From assembly GCA_902785445.1 (NCBI GenBank), contig CACZYN010000065.1:1-8749 (forward strand): a stretch of 8,749 nucleotides of DNA, given 5' to 3'. Made by a program: the position numbers and the translations under genes. Source of the DNA: an uncultured Anaerovibrio sp. (GTDB lineage: Bacteria > Bacillota > Negativicutes > Selenomonadales > Selenomonadaceae). Under the pieces are notes generated by a model. It did no database searches, was not told where the DNA came from, and worked only from the letters and a program-made list of their open reading frames with translations. How positions within the stretch are numbered: position 1 is the first letter of the stretch; each line of letters opens with the position of its first letter. Of the stretch, positions 1 to 6,485 are shown piece by piece.

Positions 1-504
1 ACATACCGCCGATATACCTTCACCGGTTATTTCTTCATTACTGCGGATACAGCGCTGGTAGGACAGCTGCATACCGGAAAATTCCAATAGCTGATAGGCC
101 GCAGCCAAAGCCGCAATCCGGGGATTGCGATTTCCGAAGGCTCCAAATATTTCCACCAGCTTGTTATACATATCAGTCTGGGGAAAATGCTCCACCGCCA
201 GATTAGTGGCTAATTCTGCCACAAAGGCGCCATAAGCCATGGCCGCGAAGTCGCTGCTAAGGGCCCGATAAGCCCGCTTGATAGTACATTGTCGTATTGT
301 ATCCAGCCGTTCACCTTTGGTAAGCTGTACATTCACTTCATTGAACATCTGCAGAGAACCCGCCAAGGGGCTTTTGGGGCGTCGGCAACCGAAGGCCGTT
401 GCCATAATTTTGCCATGTTCCTTAGATAGAAGGGTAACGATTTTATCCGCTTCACCCCAGTTTTTTACCCCTAAGACCAGGGCTTCGGTTTCATACTGTG
501 CCAT
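1..504 (-). CDS. recO: DNA repair protein RecO, N-terminal 168 residues (3' end outside window)
   Basis: RecO is a cytoplasmic recombination mediator that, with RecR, loads RecA onto SSB-coated single-stranded DNA. The frame starts at ATG 504-502 (MAQYETEALVLG) and stays open to the window edge. The N-terminus has the typical RecO OB-fold pattern: ALVLGVKNWGEADKIVTLL, then HGKIMATAFGCRRPKSPLAG, then a helical region. The start codon shares one base with the TAA stop of the YbeY-Era gene (TAATG), so translation is probably coupled. The era-recO order is the usual one in Firmicutes. Near the edge the zinc-finger region reads RCIRS, so the second cysteine of the usual CxxC pair appears to be Ser. 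The C-terminal part is not visible. Identity is based on sequence pattern and context and is quite secure. Confidence 0.92.
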   Translation of the reverse strand, partial: MAQYETEALVLGVKNWGEADKIVTLLSKEHGKIMATAFGCRRPKSPLAGSLQMFNEVNVQLTKGERLDTIRQCTIKRAYRALSSDFAAMAYGAFVAELATNLAVEHFPQTDMYNKLVEIFGAFGNRNPRIAALAAAYQLLEFSGMQLSYQRCIRSNEEITGEGISAVC

Positions 505-1973
505 TACTCAAAACCGAATCCTTTAAGGATGCTGTCCCGGTTGCGCCAGTCCTTCTTGACCTTAACCCACAAATCCAGGAAGACTTTACCACCTAACAGC
601 ATCTGAATATCCTGACGGGACAATGCACCAATTTCTTTCAGCATGGCCCCCTTCTTGCCAATGATAATCCCCTTTTGGGAATCCCGCTCCACGTAGATGG
701 TGGCCCGGACATAATTATCGCCATTATCCCGCACTGTCATTTCATCCACATCAACGGCAATAGAATGAGGTACCTCATCCCGGGTCAGGTGCAACACCTT
801 TTCCCGCACCATCTCGGCAATAATCAACCGCTCCGGCTGGTCAGTAACCATATCCTCCGGATAATACTGCGGTCCTCTGGCCAGATGCGACTTAACCTCC
901 TCCAGCAACCCATCCAGGTTGTTCTCCTCCTTGGCGGAAATAGGAACAGTAGCCGCAAAGTTATATTTATCATTGTAACTGGTGATTATCGGCAGCAACG
1001 CTCCCTTATCCTCCAGCAAATCGACTTTATTAATAGCCAATACCACAGGCTTTTGGGTCTTTTGGAGCCGCTCCAGAATATAGCGCTCCCCTGGGCCAAA
1101 CTTTTCATTGGCATCCACCACAAAAATTATGGCATCCACTTCCTGCAGAGTTCCCTCGGCAGCCTTTACCATGTATTCTCCCAATTTGTCGATAGGCTTA
1201 TGGATACCTGGGGTATCCAAAAATACCATCTGCACATCAGGCTTGGTAAGTACGCACATTATCCGGTTACGGGTAGTCTGAGGCTTATCGGACATAATGG
1301 CAATCTTCTGACCAATAAGGCTGTTAATCAGGGTGGACTTACCCACATTTGGCCGGCCGATAACGGCCACAAAGCCGGACTTATAATCCTTGGGCAGTTC
1401 CTTCTTAAGTGGCTGCGACAGGGAATTAACATCGATATAAGCACTCTTATCTCGCACCACTTCCGGGGCCTGGGCCAAAGGCAAATTCAGGTCGGCATCC
1501 TCGCCATCCCGGCTGATGCCCAACTTGCCCATAACATACCGCTGCTCTTCTTCCATTTCCAGCCGTTCTTCCTCGTCCATATGGTCATAGCCCAGCAAGT
1601 GCAGCATACCATGCACCGTCAGAAAGGACAGCTCCCGTTTCAGGCTGTGGCCATATTCTTTGGCCTGGCTCTCAGCCTTTTCCACAGAAATAATAATATC
1701 GCCCAATACCTCTGTTTCCGAGCCCCCGGCAATCTCCGGTTCATCATCAATACTGTCAGCAAAGGCAAAGGACAGTACATCCGTAGGCTTATCAAGGCCC
1801 CGGTACTGACGATTTAATTCATGGATATTCTCATTATTAGTCAAGGTAATGCTGACCTCACCATTTTCCACCCCATACAAAGGTCCGGTGACCTCCGCTG
1901 CCCGGCGCACAATATCCTCGATTTCAGCATCAATTTGTAAATTTTCCGGTTCCCGGCTAATAATTACATCCAT
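504..1973 (-). CDS. ybeY-era: Fused endoribonuclease YbeY - GTPase Era (489 aa)
   Basis: This is one continuous frame holding two proteins that are usually separate. Residues 1-155 are YbeY, the metal-dependent RNase of 16S rRNA 3'-end maturation and ribosome quality control; its HxxxHxxxxxH metal site is HGMLHLLGYDH (H121, H125, H131). Residues 156-196 are a charged linker without conserved motifs. Residues 197-489 are a full-length Era, the 30S-assembly GTPase: G1 GRPNVGKST (206-214), G2 around TTRNR (233-237), G3 DTPG (253-256), G4 NKVD (315-318), G5 SAK (346-348), and a C-terminal KH domain with GKKG (439-442) that binds the 3' end of 16S rRNA. ATG 1973 has an AAGGAG SD eight bases upstream that overlaps the phoH stop. 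I found no internal ATG with an SD in the linker, so a true fusion polypeptide is expected. In Bacillus dgkA and cdd lie between the two genes; both are absent here. Confidence 0.96.
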   Translation of the reverse strand: MDVIISREPENLQIDAEIEDIVRRAAEVTGPLYGVENGEVSITLTNNENIHELNRQYRGLDKPTDVLSFAFADSIDDEPEIAGGSETEVLGDIIISVEKAESQAKEYGHSLKRELSFLTVHGMLHLLGYDHMDEEERLEMEEEQRYVMGKLGISRDGEDADLNLPLAQAPEVVRDKSAYIDVNSLSQPLKKELPKDYKSGFVAVIGRPNVGKSTLINSLIGQKIAIMSDKPQTTRNRIMCVLTKPDVQMVFLDTPGIHKPIDKLGEYMVKAAEGTLQEVDAIIFVVDANEKFGPGERYILERLQKTQKPVVLAINKVDLLEDKGALLPIITSYNDKYNFAATVPISAKEENNLDGLLEEVKSHLARGPQYYPEDMVTDQPERLIIAEMVREKVLHLTRDEVPHSIAVDVDEMTVRDNGDNYVRATIYVERDSQKGIIIGKKGAMLKEIGALSRQDIQMLLGGKVFLDLWVKVKKDWRNRDSILKGFGFE

Positions 1974-1985
1974 TCCATCTTCTCC

Positions 1986-2960
1986 TTATTCATCACGCTG
2001 ACGTTCCTCATAACGGTCGTAAGCTTCCACAATTCTGGCCACCACATCATGCCGGATTACATCCATAGCTTCCAGCTTTACAATCTCTATTCCCTTCACA
2101 TTATCCAGCACATGACTGGCCTCCAACAGACCCGAGGTAACCCCTCTAGGCAAATCAATCTGGCCTGGGTCACCGGTGACCACCATCTTGGAACCAAAGC
2201 CCAAGCGGGTCAAAAACATCTTCATCTGCTTGGAGGTGGTGTTTTGGGCCTCATCCAAAATGACATAGGCATTTTCCAGGGTCCGCCCCCGCATATAAGC
2301 TAATGGAGCAATTTCAATAACACCCTTGCTCATGAGCTTTTGGTACATATCCTGACCAATAATATCCTGCAGAGCATCGTATAGTGGCCGCAAATATGGA
2401 TCTACCTTTTCCTGTAAATCACCAGGCAAAAAGCCCAGCTTTTCTCCGGCTTCCACTGCCGGCCGGGTGAGAATAATCCGCTCCACTTCCCGATTACGAA
2501 GGGCCGCACAAGCCAGAACCACCGCCAAATAGGTTTTACCCGTTCCCGCCGGTCCAACCCCAAAAGTAATGGAATTTCTCTTGATGGCATCCACATACAC
2601 CCGCTGCCCCAAGGTTTTCGGCCGAACATGCCGCCCCCGGGAGGTTACCAAAATAGTGTCACTGAACAGACTGTGTAGAGCCTCACCTTTGCCGCCCTTT
2701 ACCAAGCCGATGCTGTAACGAACCTCATGCATGGTAATGGCATTGCCCTGACGATACAGGTATTGCAACTCTCGCATGATTTTCGCCGCCGGCTCCACAG
2801 CTGCAGCTTCTCCGCTTATTTCCAAGGCTTCCCCCCGGCTTATAAACCGGGCATCAAAATTCTCCATCAAAACCCGGATATATTCATCTCGTTCTCCCAG
2901 CAAAGCCATTGCTTCGCTACGATCGGCAAATTCAATAATTTCTTCTGCTATATTATGCAA
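1986..2960 (-). CDS. phoH: PhoH family ATPase (YbeZ/PhoH-like), TTG start
   Basis: This is a PhoH-like cytoplasmic P-loop ATPase, a family linked to RNA metabolism and encoded next to ybeY in most bacteria. Visible motifs are Walker A GPAGTGKT (136-143), LTRPAVEAGEKLGFLPGD (164-181), Walker B VILDEAQN (233-240) and TGDPGQIDLP (262-271), followed by the C-terminal DVIRHDVV segment. At 324 residues it is of normal length. The start is taken as TTG 2960-2958: no ATG or GTG occurs in frame between it and the upstream stop (TGA 2999-2997), and the conserved N-terminal part (IIEFADRSEAMALLG) would be lost at the next ATG. An AGGTGG SD lies 12 bases upstream. The gene heads the ybeY-era-recO operon with a 12-base gap to ybeY. 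The yqfC/yqfD genes that often precede phoH in Firmicutes are not upstream here. Confidence 0.94.
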   Translation of the reverse strand: MHNIAEEIIEFADRSEAMALLGERDEYIRVLMENFDARFISRGEALEISGEAAAVEPAAKIMRELQYLYRQGNAITMHEVRYSIGLVKGGKGEALHSLFSDTILVTSRGRHVRPKTLGQRVYVDAIKRNSITFGVGPAGTGKTYLAVVLACAALRNREVERIILTRPAVEAGEKLGFLPGDLQEKVDPYLRPLYDALQDIIGQDMYQKLMSKGVIEIAPLAYMRGRTLENAYVILDEAQNTTSKQMKMFLTRLGFGSKMVVTGDPGQIDLPRGVTSGLLEASHVLDNVKGIEIVKLEAMDVIRHDVVARIVEAYDRYEERQRDE

Positions 2961-3018
2961 ACAGACACCAGACCACCTTTGTACAGTCCGGTGATTTCAC
3001 CTCACTTCTATATTTTCC

Positions 3019-3063
3019 AGTATAGTTCCTAATAAGTATAATAAGTAAGTATCAATCCGTCAA
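3019..3063 (-). promoter_or_regulatory. Sigma-A-type promoter for the phoH operon
   Basis: On the minus strand TTGACG (3063-3058) and TATACT (3040-3035) are separated by exactly 17 bases, each one base from consensus. Transcription would start near 3028, giving a leader of about 68 nt before the phoH TTG codon. A second TATACT lies at 3024-3019 without a good -35 partner. There is no other promoter candidate of this quality between the toxin gene and phoH. Confidence 0.65.
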
Positions 3064-3093
3064 TTACACTCTTTAGTTGCAAATAAATTGATT

Positions 3094-3405
3094 TTACAAA
3101 TTGAACAAACTACCATAATCACTGCGATCATCTACCATTAAATCAATATATACAACTTTTTCCTTTTTTCCTACCCGATAAATCAACCACAAATGCGGCC
3201 AAAAAGGAATCAATCTGTAAATAGCCGGTAAAAATCGCAAACGACGAGTCCCTCGCTCAGGCAGTGTTTCCAGAGACTCCTTGGCCTCAACAAAAGCATC
3301 TACAAAGCGATTGCCTAATGCTTCATCTTGCATAATCGTCAGCTCGGAAGCTTTTGCCACTAATTGTTCTTGTGCTTTAGGCGATACATCAACTCGATAT
3401 CTCAT
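3094..3405 (-). CDS. RelE/ParE-superfamily toxin of a type II TA pair
   Basis: This 103-residue protein fits the RelE/ParE fold: an N-terminal strand (RYRVDVSPKAQEQL), two helices with the family's ALGNRFVDAFVEAKESLETL pattern, the PERGTRRLRFL turn, and C-terminal strands (LWLIYRVGKKEKVVYIDLM). ParE members poison gyrase and RelE members cleave mRNA on the ribosome; the sequence alone does not settle which applies. ATG 3405 overlaps the antitoxin stop by four bases (ATGA), the usual coupling for TA modules. It ends in TAA 3096-3094, about 30 bases before the -35 box of the phoH operon, and no terminator is evident between them, so some read-through into phoH is possible. Confidence 0.82.
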   Translation of the reverse strand: MRYRVDVSPKAQEQLVAKASELTIMQDEALGNRFVDAFVEAKESLETLPERGTRRLRFLPAIYRLIPFWPHLWLIYRVGKKEKVVYIDLMVDDRSDYGSLFNL

Positions 3406-3683
3406 CTTTTAGCCGCCTTTTTCACTGCCTGTCTCATCATATCTGCCACATCATCACTGGAAAAATCTGGCACCCCGTCACGCCGTGCTTCTTCAACTTC
3501 TAACAATTCTTCCCGCAGAGCAAATGCCGCTTCCCGGCAATTATAGGTATCTATATCCATCACCACTAAATCCCCTTCGCCGTTTTTGGTTAAATAAACA
3601 GGTGATGCCGATTCCCGACAGAGCTTCGCTATTTCATTATAATTTTGCCTGATAGCCGCTGATGGTTTTATTATTGTTGGCAT
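3402..3683 (-). CDS. Phd/YefM-family antitoxin
   Basis: A 93-residue antitoxin with the Phd/YefM N-terminal DNA-binding and dimerisation pattern: MPTIIKPSAAIRQNYNEIAK, then SPVYLTKNGEGDLVVMDIDTY, followed by a charged helical tail (about 50-93) that would wrap the toxin. It precedes the toxin gene, as is normal, and overlaps it by four bases. ATG 3683 follows a GGAGGGG SD with good spacing. In this family the antitoxin, alone or with toxin, represses its own promoter; the inverted repeat just upstream fits that role. Recognition is by sequence pattern and gene arrangement. Confidence 0.85.
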   Translation of the reverse strand: MPTIIKPSAAIRQNYNEIAKLCRESASPVYLTKNGEGDLVVMDIDTYNCREAAFALREELLEVEEARRDGVPDFSSDDVADMMRQAVKKAAKR

Positions 3684-3697
3684 AATCGCCCCTCCAT

Positions 3698-3737
3698 ATA
3701 GTATAATTTTTATTATATTTTATCATAATTATACTAT
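3698..3737 (-). promoter_or_regulatory. Inverted repeat overlapping the TA promoter (probable operator)
   Basis: ATAGTATAATT (3698-3708) and AATTATACTAT (3727-3737) form a perfect 11-bp inverted repeat with an 18-bp AT-rich spacer, directly upstream of the antitoxin SD. On the minus strand it contains possible -10 boxes TATACT (3705-3700) and TATAAT (3717-3712), but I could not pair either with a strong -35. Position and symmetry suggest antitoxin-mediated autoregulation; binding itself is inferred. Confidence 0.5.
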
Positions 3738-3793
3738 TTCATAACAACCACTATCAATAACTGTTCATAGAATTTTTTACATTTAACCACAAC

Positions 3794-3820
3794 AAAAGGA
3801 GCCGTAAAACAGCTCCTTTT
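3794..3820 (-). terminator. Rho-independent terminator after the amidase gene
   Basis: AAAAGGAGC (3794-3802) pairs perfectly with GCTCCTTTT (3812-3820) around a 9-nt loop. On the minus strand the stem is followed by TTTTGTTG. It lies 100 bases beyond the amidase stop and is the only strong terminator found after that cluster. The flanking A and T runs could make it work from both sides. The rest of 3738-3919 shows no gene. Confidence 0.75.
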
Positions 3821-3919
3821 AAATCTGCTCATTGCATTGCTTTGTATTTATCACAAATTTATCGCATCATGTATTCGACAAACTACGATATCCTCCATGA
3901 TATTAGATTCTTATCTACT

Positions 3920-4585
3920 TCATTCAGGGTAGAAAACTAGCCCTTCCTGTTCCATGGCCATTCGCAATCCTTCCATAAAAGATGCCCCAGGGTCAATTTT
4001 ATATGAATGGTATCCACTTACATTTTCAATATAAAGCCCACTTTCCCGCGCCTTATCCTGTTGATAATGGCCAAACACATACCTTATGGTCGGATATTTA
4101 GAATGCAAATAGCGTATCAGCTCTATATTAGCTAGTAGCTGCTCCTCCGTCAGATCCTCCCGACCATTAACACCACCAACATTTTCAATGCCTATGGCAC
4201 ACCAATTATAACCAATAGCATGTCGGTTCAAAGCTGTTTCCTCAGTCAAGCGTATTATGGTGCCATCCCTGTCTACCAAAAAATGCGAAGCTACATTAAG
4301 TGTTCCATCACTTCTTGCTTCATTGTAAAAAGTCCAATAGGCCGACTCCCATGTTGAGTCTGCCGTCCAATGAACCACTACTGCCTGCGGTACAATAGTT
4401 ACTTGGGATAGCCCATAATGAGTTTGTGCATAATCCCTGATCAGCTGTTCCCGGTTCTCCGTCCAAATAATCGGCTTGTCCACAATATGCAAATTACCAT
4501 TCGCCCACACAGGAATAACATTAAGTATTGTAATAAATACCCACAAACAAAGGCACTTCCTTAAACATATCCCCGAAGTGAACAT
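3920..4585 (-). CDS. Exported N-acetylmuramoyl-L-alanine amidase (Amidase_2 / AmpD-type)
   Basis: This 221-residue enzyme is predicted to cleave the bond between N-acetylmuramic acid and the first L-Ala of peptidoglycan stem peptides. The N-terminus has a basic start, a hydrophobic stretch and a likely signal peptidase I site after VWA (residue 28), so it acts outside the inner membrane. The Amidase_2 core shows the expected zinc ligands: H72 in VVVHWTA, H193 and D198 in HSYKIDPG. It also has the catalytic-type E134 in IGIENVGG and K196. SHFLVDRDGTI (100-110), NRHAIG (120-125) and FGHYQQD (171-177) also match the family. ATG 4585 has a GGATGGAG SD. It is last of five co-directional genes, 82 bases after a secreted unknown, with a hairpin in the gap. 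It may remodel the wall or act on that of competitors; no immunity protein is recognised. Confidence 0.88.
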   Translation of the reverse strand: MFTSGICLRKCLCLWVFITILNVIPVWANGNLHIVDKPIIWTENREQLIRDYAQTHYGLSQVTIVPQAVVVHWTADSTWESAYWTFYNEARSDGTLNVASHFLVDRDGTIIRLTEETALNRHAIGYNWCAIGIENVGGVNGREDLTEEQLLANIELIRYLHSKYPTIRYVFGHYQQDKARESGLYIENVSGYHSYKIDPGASFMEGLRMAMEQEGLVFYPE

Positions 4586-4607
4586 TATGCTCCATCCTTT
4601 CAGTCAT

Positions 4608-4643
4608 TTACCAACTATTCGTCAATCGGCAAATAGTTGGTAA
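4608..4643 (-). repeat. Perfect 12-bp inverted repeat ahead of the amidase gene
   Basis: TTACCAACTATT (4608-4619) and AATAGTTGGTAA (4632-4643) are perfect inverted arms with a 12-nt loop. The hairpin begins about 10 bases upstream of the amidase SD. In the direction of the genes it is followed by ATGACTG, not a T-run, so it is not a classical terminator for the gene upstream; the T-rich side is on the plus strand, where no gene lies. It could attenuate or stabilise the amidase mRNA, or bind a regulator. Confidence 0.6.
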
Positions 4644-4667
4644 TTTTCTTCCCTTAGCATATCCTCT

Positions 4668-5300
4668 TCAATATACATAACCATCAGATGCCTGGATTAC
4701 ATTGTCATCAAAATCTCTTAATTCAGCATATCTCTTGGTTTTTATCTCTTTCAAGGTATCCATTATCCCCGCTACAGCTTTTTCCCAACCATTTTCTTCC
4801 TCAGTGCTATAAGGTGGTATCTTGTCAGCTATTGTGAGCTTTTTCGGAAATTTGGCAGCCTTACTCCATTTAGCCGCCCACAAGCCGTTACTGTGTGGCT
4901 TGGCTGCATACGCTCTTTCTATATTGAACTTCTTTGTTTTTGGCGTAATGGTCACCCACAGAACGTAGTCCATCATTTTATTAACGCGCTCATGGTTGTT
5001 GTCATCTATGTAAAGACAAGCCCTCACACTTCCCGTCGCCTTATCGTATCTCACTGAATTCTTGAAGAGATTTATGCCATAGCTCTCCCATATTCTACTC
5101 CCATCTGCTGCCCTTCCTATAGGCATCATATGGGAGCCTACACTCTGGGGGATCCCAGACGGAATTTTTTCCATGTACTTTGGCACCTGCTCTGATGATG
5201 CAGCTGATGATGTTACTGTCCACGCGGCCTCCGCCAATGAATAACCACCAAACAGCGTTATTGCTAAAACACATAAAATTGATACCATCCGTTTAAACAT
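4668..5300 (-). CDS. Secreted protein of unknown function (210 aa)
   Basis: I do not recognise a named family. Residues 1-25 are a clear signal peptide (MFKRMVSILCVLAITLFGG, cleavage probably after AEA at 25), so the product is exported. The mature part is rich in Lys and aromatic residues and looks like alternating strands: RIWESYGINLFKNSVRYD (69-86), VRACLYIDD (92-100), MDYVLWVTITPKTKKFNIE (110-128), GLWAAKWSKAAKFP (139-152), then PPYSTEEENGWEKAVAGIMD (162-181). No cysteine remains in the mature region except C95. ATG 5300 has a GGGGG SD eight bases upstream and is only 17 bases after the preceding gene, so the two are co-transcribed. It may be a distant relative of the two secreted proteins upstream. 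Confidence 0.75.
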   Translation of the reverse strand: MFKRMVSILCVLAITLFGGYSLAEAAWTVTSSAASSEQVPKYMEKIPSGIPQSVGSHMMPIGRAADGSRIWESYGINLFKNSVRYDKATGSVRACLYIDDNNHERVNKMMDYVLWVTITPKTKKFNIERAYAAKPHSNGLWAAKWSKAAKFPKKLTIADKIPPYSTEEENGWEKAVAGIMDTLKEIKTKRYAELRDFDDNVIQASDGYVY

Positions 5301-5317
5301 TAAATATTCCCCCTAAA

Positions 5318-5713
5318 TTAGTGGTTAAGAACAATATACAAGACATCATTTGCCAATCGCTCATTGGATACATTCTGCCATACCGGACCAGAGTCGGACG
5401 CATTGTGCTTGCCTCCCATCGGTACGGTCCATTTAAATACCCAGATGCCATTTTGCTTGATAAATTGGTAGTGCCTTTCCAAAATTGTATACTGTTCCGT
5501 ATTTAAAGAAACATTGACTTTTATCATCTGGTCATCACTTGTGCCGGACTTTTTCAAAGTAGCAAAATCCACATACCAAAAACACGGTGTATTATGGGAT
5601 GTCTCACCATAATCTATCCTCACACCCGGGTTCGCCTGTACCTCAGAGGAAATATTAGCCCAGGACATGAATCCACAAAACAATACAGCTACAATTACTA
5701 TTATCTTTTTCAT
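5318..5713 (-). CDS. Small secreted protein of unknown function (131 aa)
   Basis: No named family is recognised. The start is set at ATG 5713 (MKKIIVIVAVLF), with a GGGAG SD 11 bases upstream. An in-frame TTG 21 bases earlier would place charged residues before the signal peptide and swallow the SD, so it is unlikely. The signal peptide is probably cut after VQA (residue 27). The mature protein of about 104 residues has CFWYVDFATLKKSG (44-57), then QMIKVNVSLNTEQ (62-74), QFIKQNGIWVFKWTVP (83-98) and a C-terminal helix-like NERLANDVLYIVLN. The order of these segments resembles the neighbouring secreted protein ending at 5852. It sits in an operon-like string, 17 bases before the next gene. Confidence 0.72.
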   Translation of the reverse strand: MKKIIVIVAVLFCGFMSWANISSEVQANPGVRIDYGETSHNTPCFWYVDFATLKKSGTSDDQMIKVNVSLNTEQYTILERHYQFIKQNGIWVFKWTVPMGGKHNASDSGPVWQNVSNERLANDVLYIVLNH

Positions 5714-5851
5714 TACAACTGCTTCTCCCTTCAAGTTTAAGCCTAGTCTTCTCGTTCCATTACATTTTCAGCATACTTATATAATTTACCGTACTCTCTC
5801 CCTTGCGGACGGCAAAGCGAAGCAGGAAGTTCCATCCCCATGAAAGGAAAT

Positions 5852-6397
5852 TTACACACCTAAGGCACGATAAAAATCTTCTGCTATAACCCTATTCCCA
5901 CCATATCCTGTGGTATTACCGAAGAAGCGCATATTATACGCAGCTACAAAAGCTGCTTCGGCGGAATATGGGACAAGTGGAAATCCTTCAGCAGTGCTGT
6001 GTGCCTGATATATATTCCAATATTTCCAACCGCCAGCACTATCTAATAGCCAAAGTTTCTTTGTATCATAATTATACCTAAACTTCATCACCCTTGGCTC
6101 ATTATACACCTTATATGGTCCCCCCACATAAGTACCATGCGCTCTGTAATAATCCTCAGAAAATTGCACACCTATAACATTTATAGCAATCTGATAATAA
6201 GGCGGATTGTATAGTTCAACTACCCGTGACGACATATCTACGTATTGGCCCCCGCCCATTCGTCCACTCACCAAAACATAATTACCATTATCCAGGGTTC
6301 CAGGATATGGGTTTCCCCAGGCTCCTGCACTGGCATTAGGCAATAACAAACAAATTACAGCAAATGCTAACCAAAATACTTTTTTCATTTTCATCAT
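5852..6397 (-). CDS. Secreted protein of unknown function (181 aa), selenomonad-type
   Basis: The frame begins MMKMKKVFWLAFAVICLLLP with cleavage probably after ASA (residue 24). ATG 6397 has a strong GGGAGGG SD five bases upstream. The mature chain has QYVDMSSRVVELYNPPYYQI (51-70), AINVIGVQF (71-79), EPRVMKFRYNYDTKKLWLLD (100-119), GGWKYWNIYQ (122-131) and PLVPYSAEAAFVAAYNMRFFG (140-160). From memory, secreted proteins with this YVD / FRY-YD / W-Y / A-YN-FFG layout recur in Selenomonas-like genomes, usually unnamed; I cannot verify this here. It follows the kinase gene by 88 bases with no terminator between, and so is probably read from the same promoter. Confidence 0.75.
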   Translation of the reverse strand: MMKMKKVFWLAFAVICLLLPNASAGAWGNPYPGTLDNGNYVLVSGRMGGGQYVDMSSRVVELYNPPYYQIAINVIGVQFSEDYYRAHGTYVGGPYKVYNEPRVMKFRYNYDTKKLWLLDSAGGWKYWNIYQAHSTAEGFPLVPYSAEAAFVAAYNMRFFGNTTGYGGNRVIAEDFYRALGV

Positions 6398-6485
6398 CTA
6401 ATCCCTCCCAAATACCATTTTAACAAAAACTTTTTCCAAAATACCGTACTCCCAGTCCAATCATCCAAACTTAATAATACTATCG

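Noticed and set aside
675..1817. A 380-codon open frame on the plus strand opposite ybeY-era
   Set aside because: It is fully antisense to a gene with complete motifs, its His/Gln/Leu/Arg-rich product matches no family I know, and its neighbours offer no operon context.
3821..3919. AT-rich stretch between terminator and amidase stop, with a loose ATCATG/CATGAT pair
   Set aside because: The arms are only 6 bp and about 25 bases apart; no coding frame or RNA motif is supported.
5713..5734. TTG start adding seven residues to the 131-residue secreted protein
   Set aside because: It would include the SD in the coding region and put Glu ahead of the signal peptide; ATG 5713 is better placed.
5743..5841. 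A 32-codon minus-strand frame (MGMELPASLC...) in the gap upstream of the 131-residue secreted protein
   Set aside because: No SD precedes its ATG and the product is short; kept only as part of the repeat observation, not as a gene.
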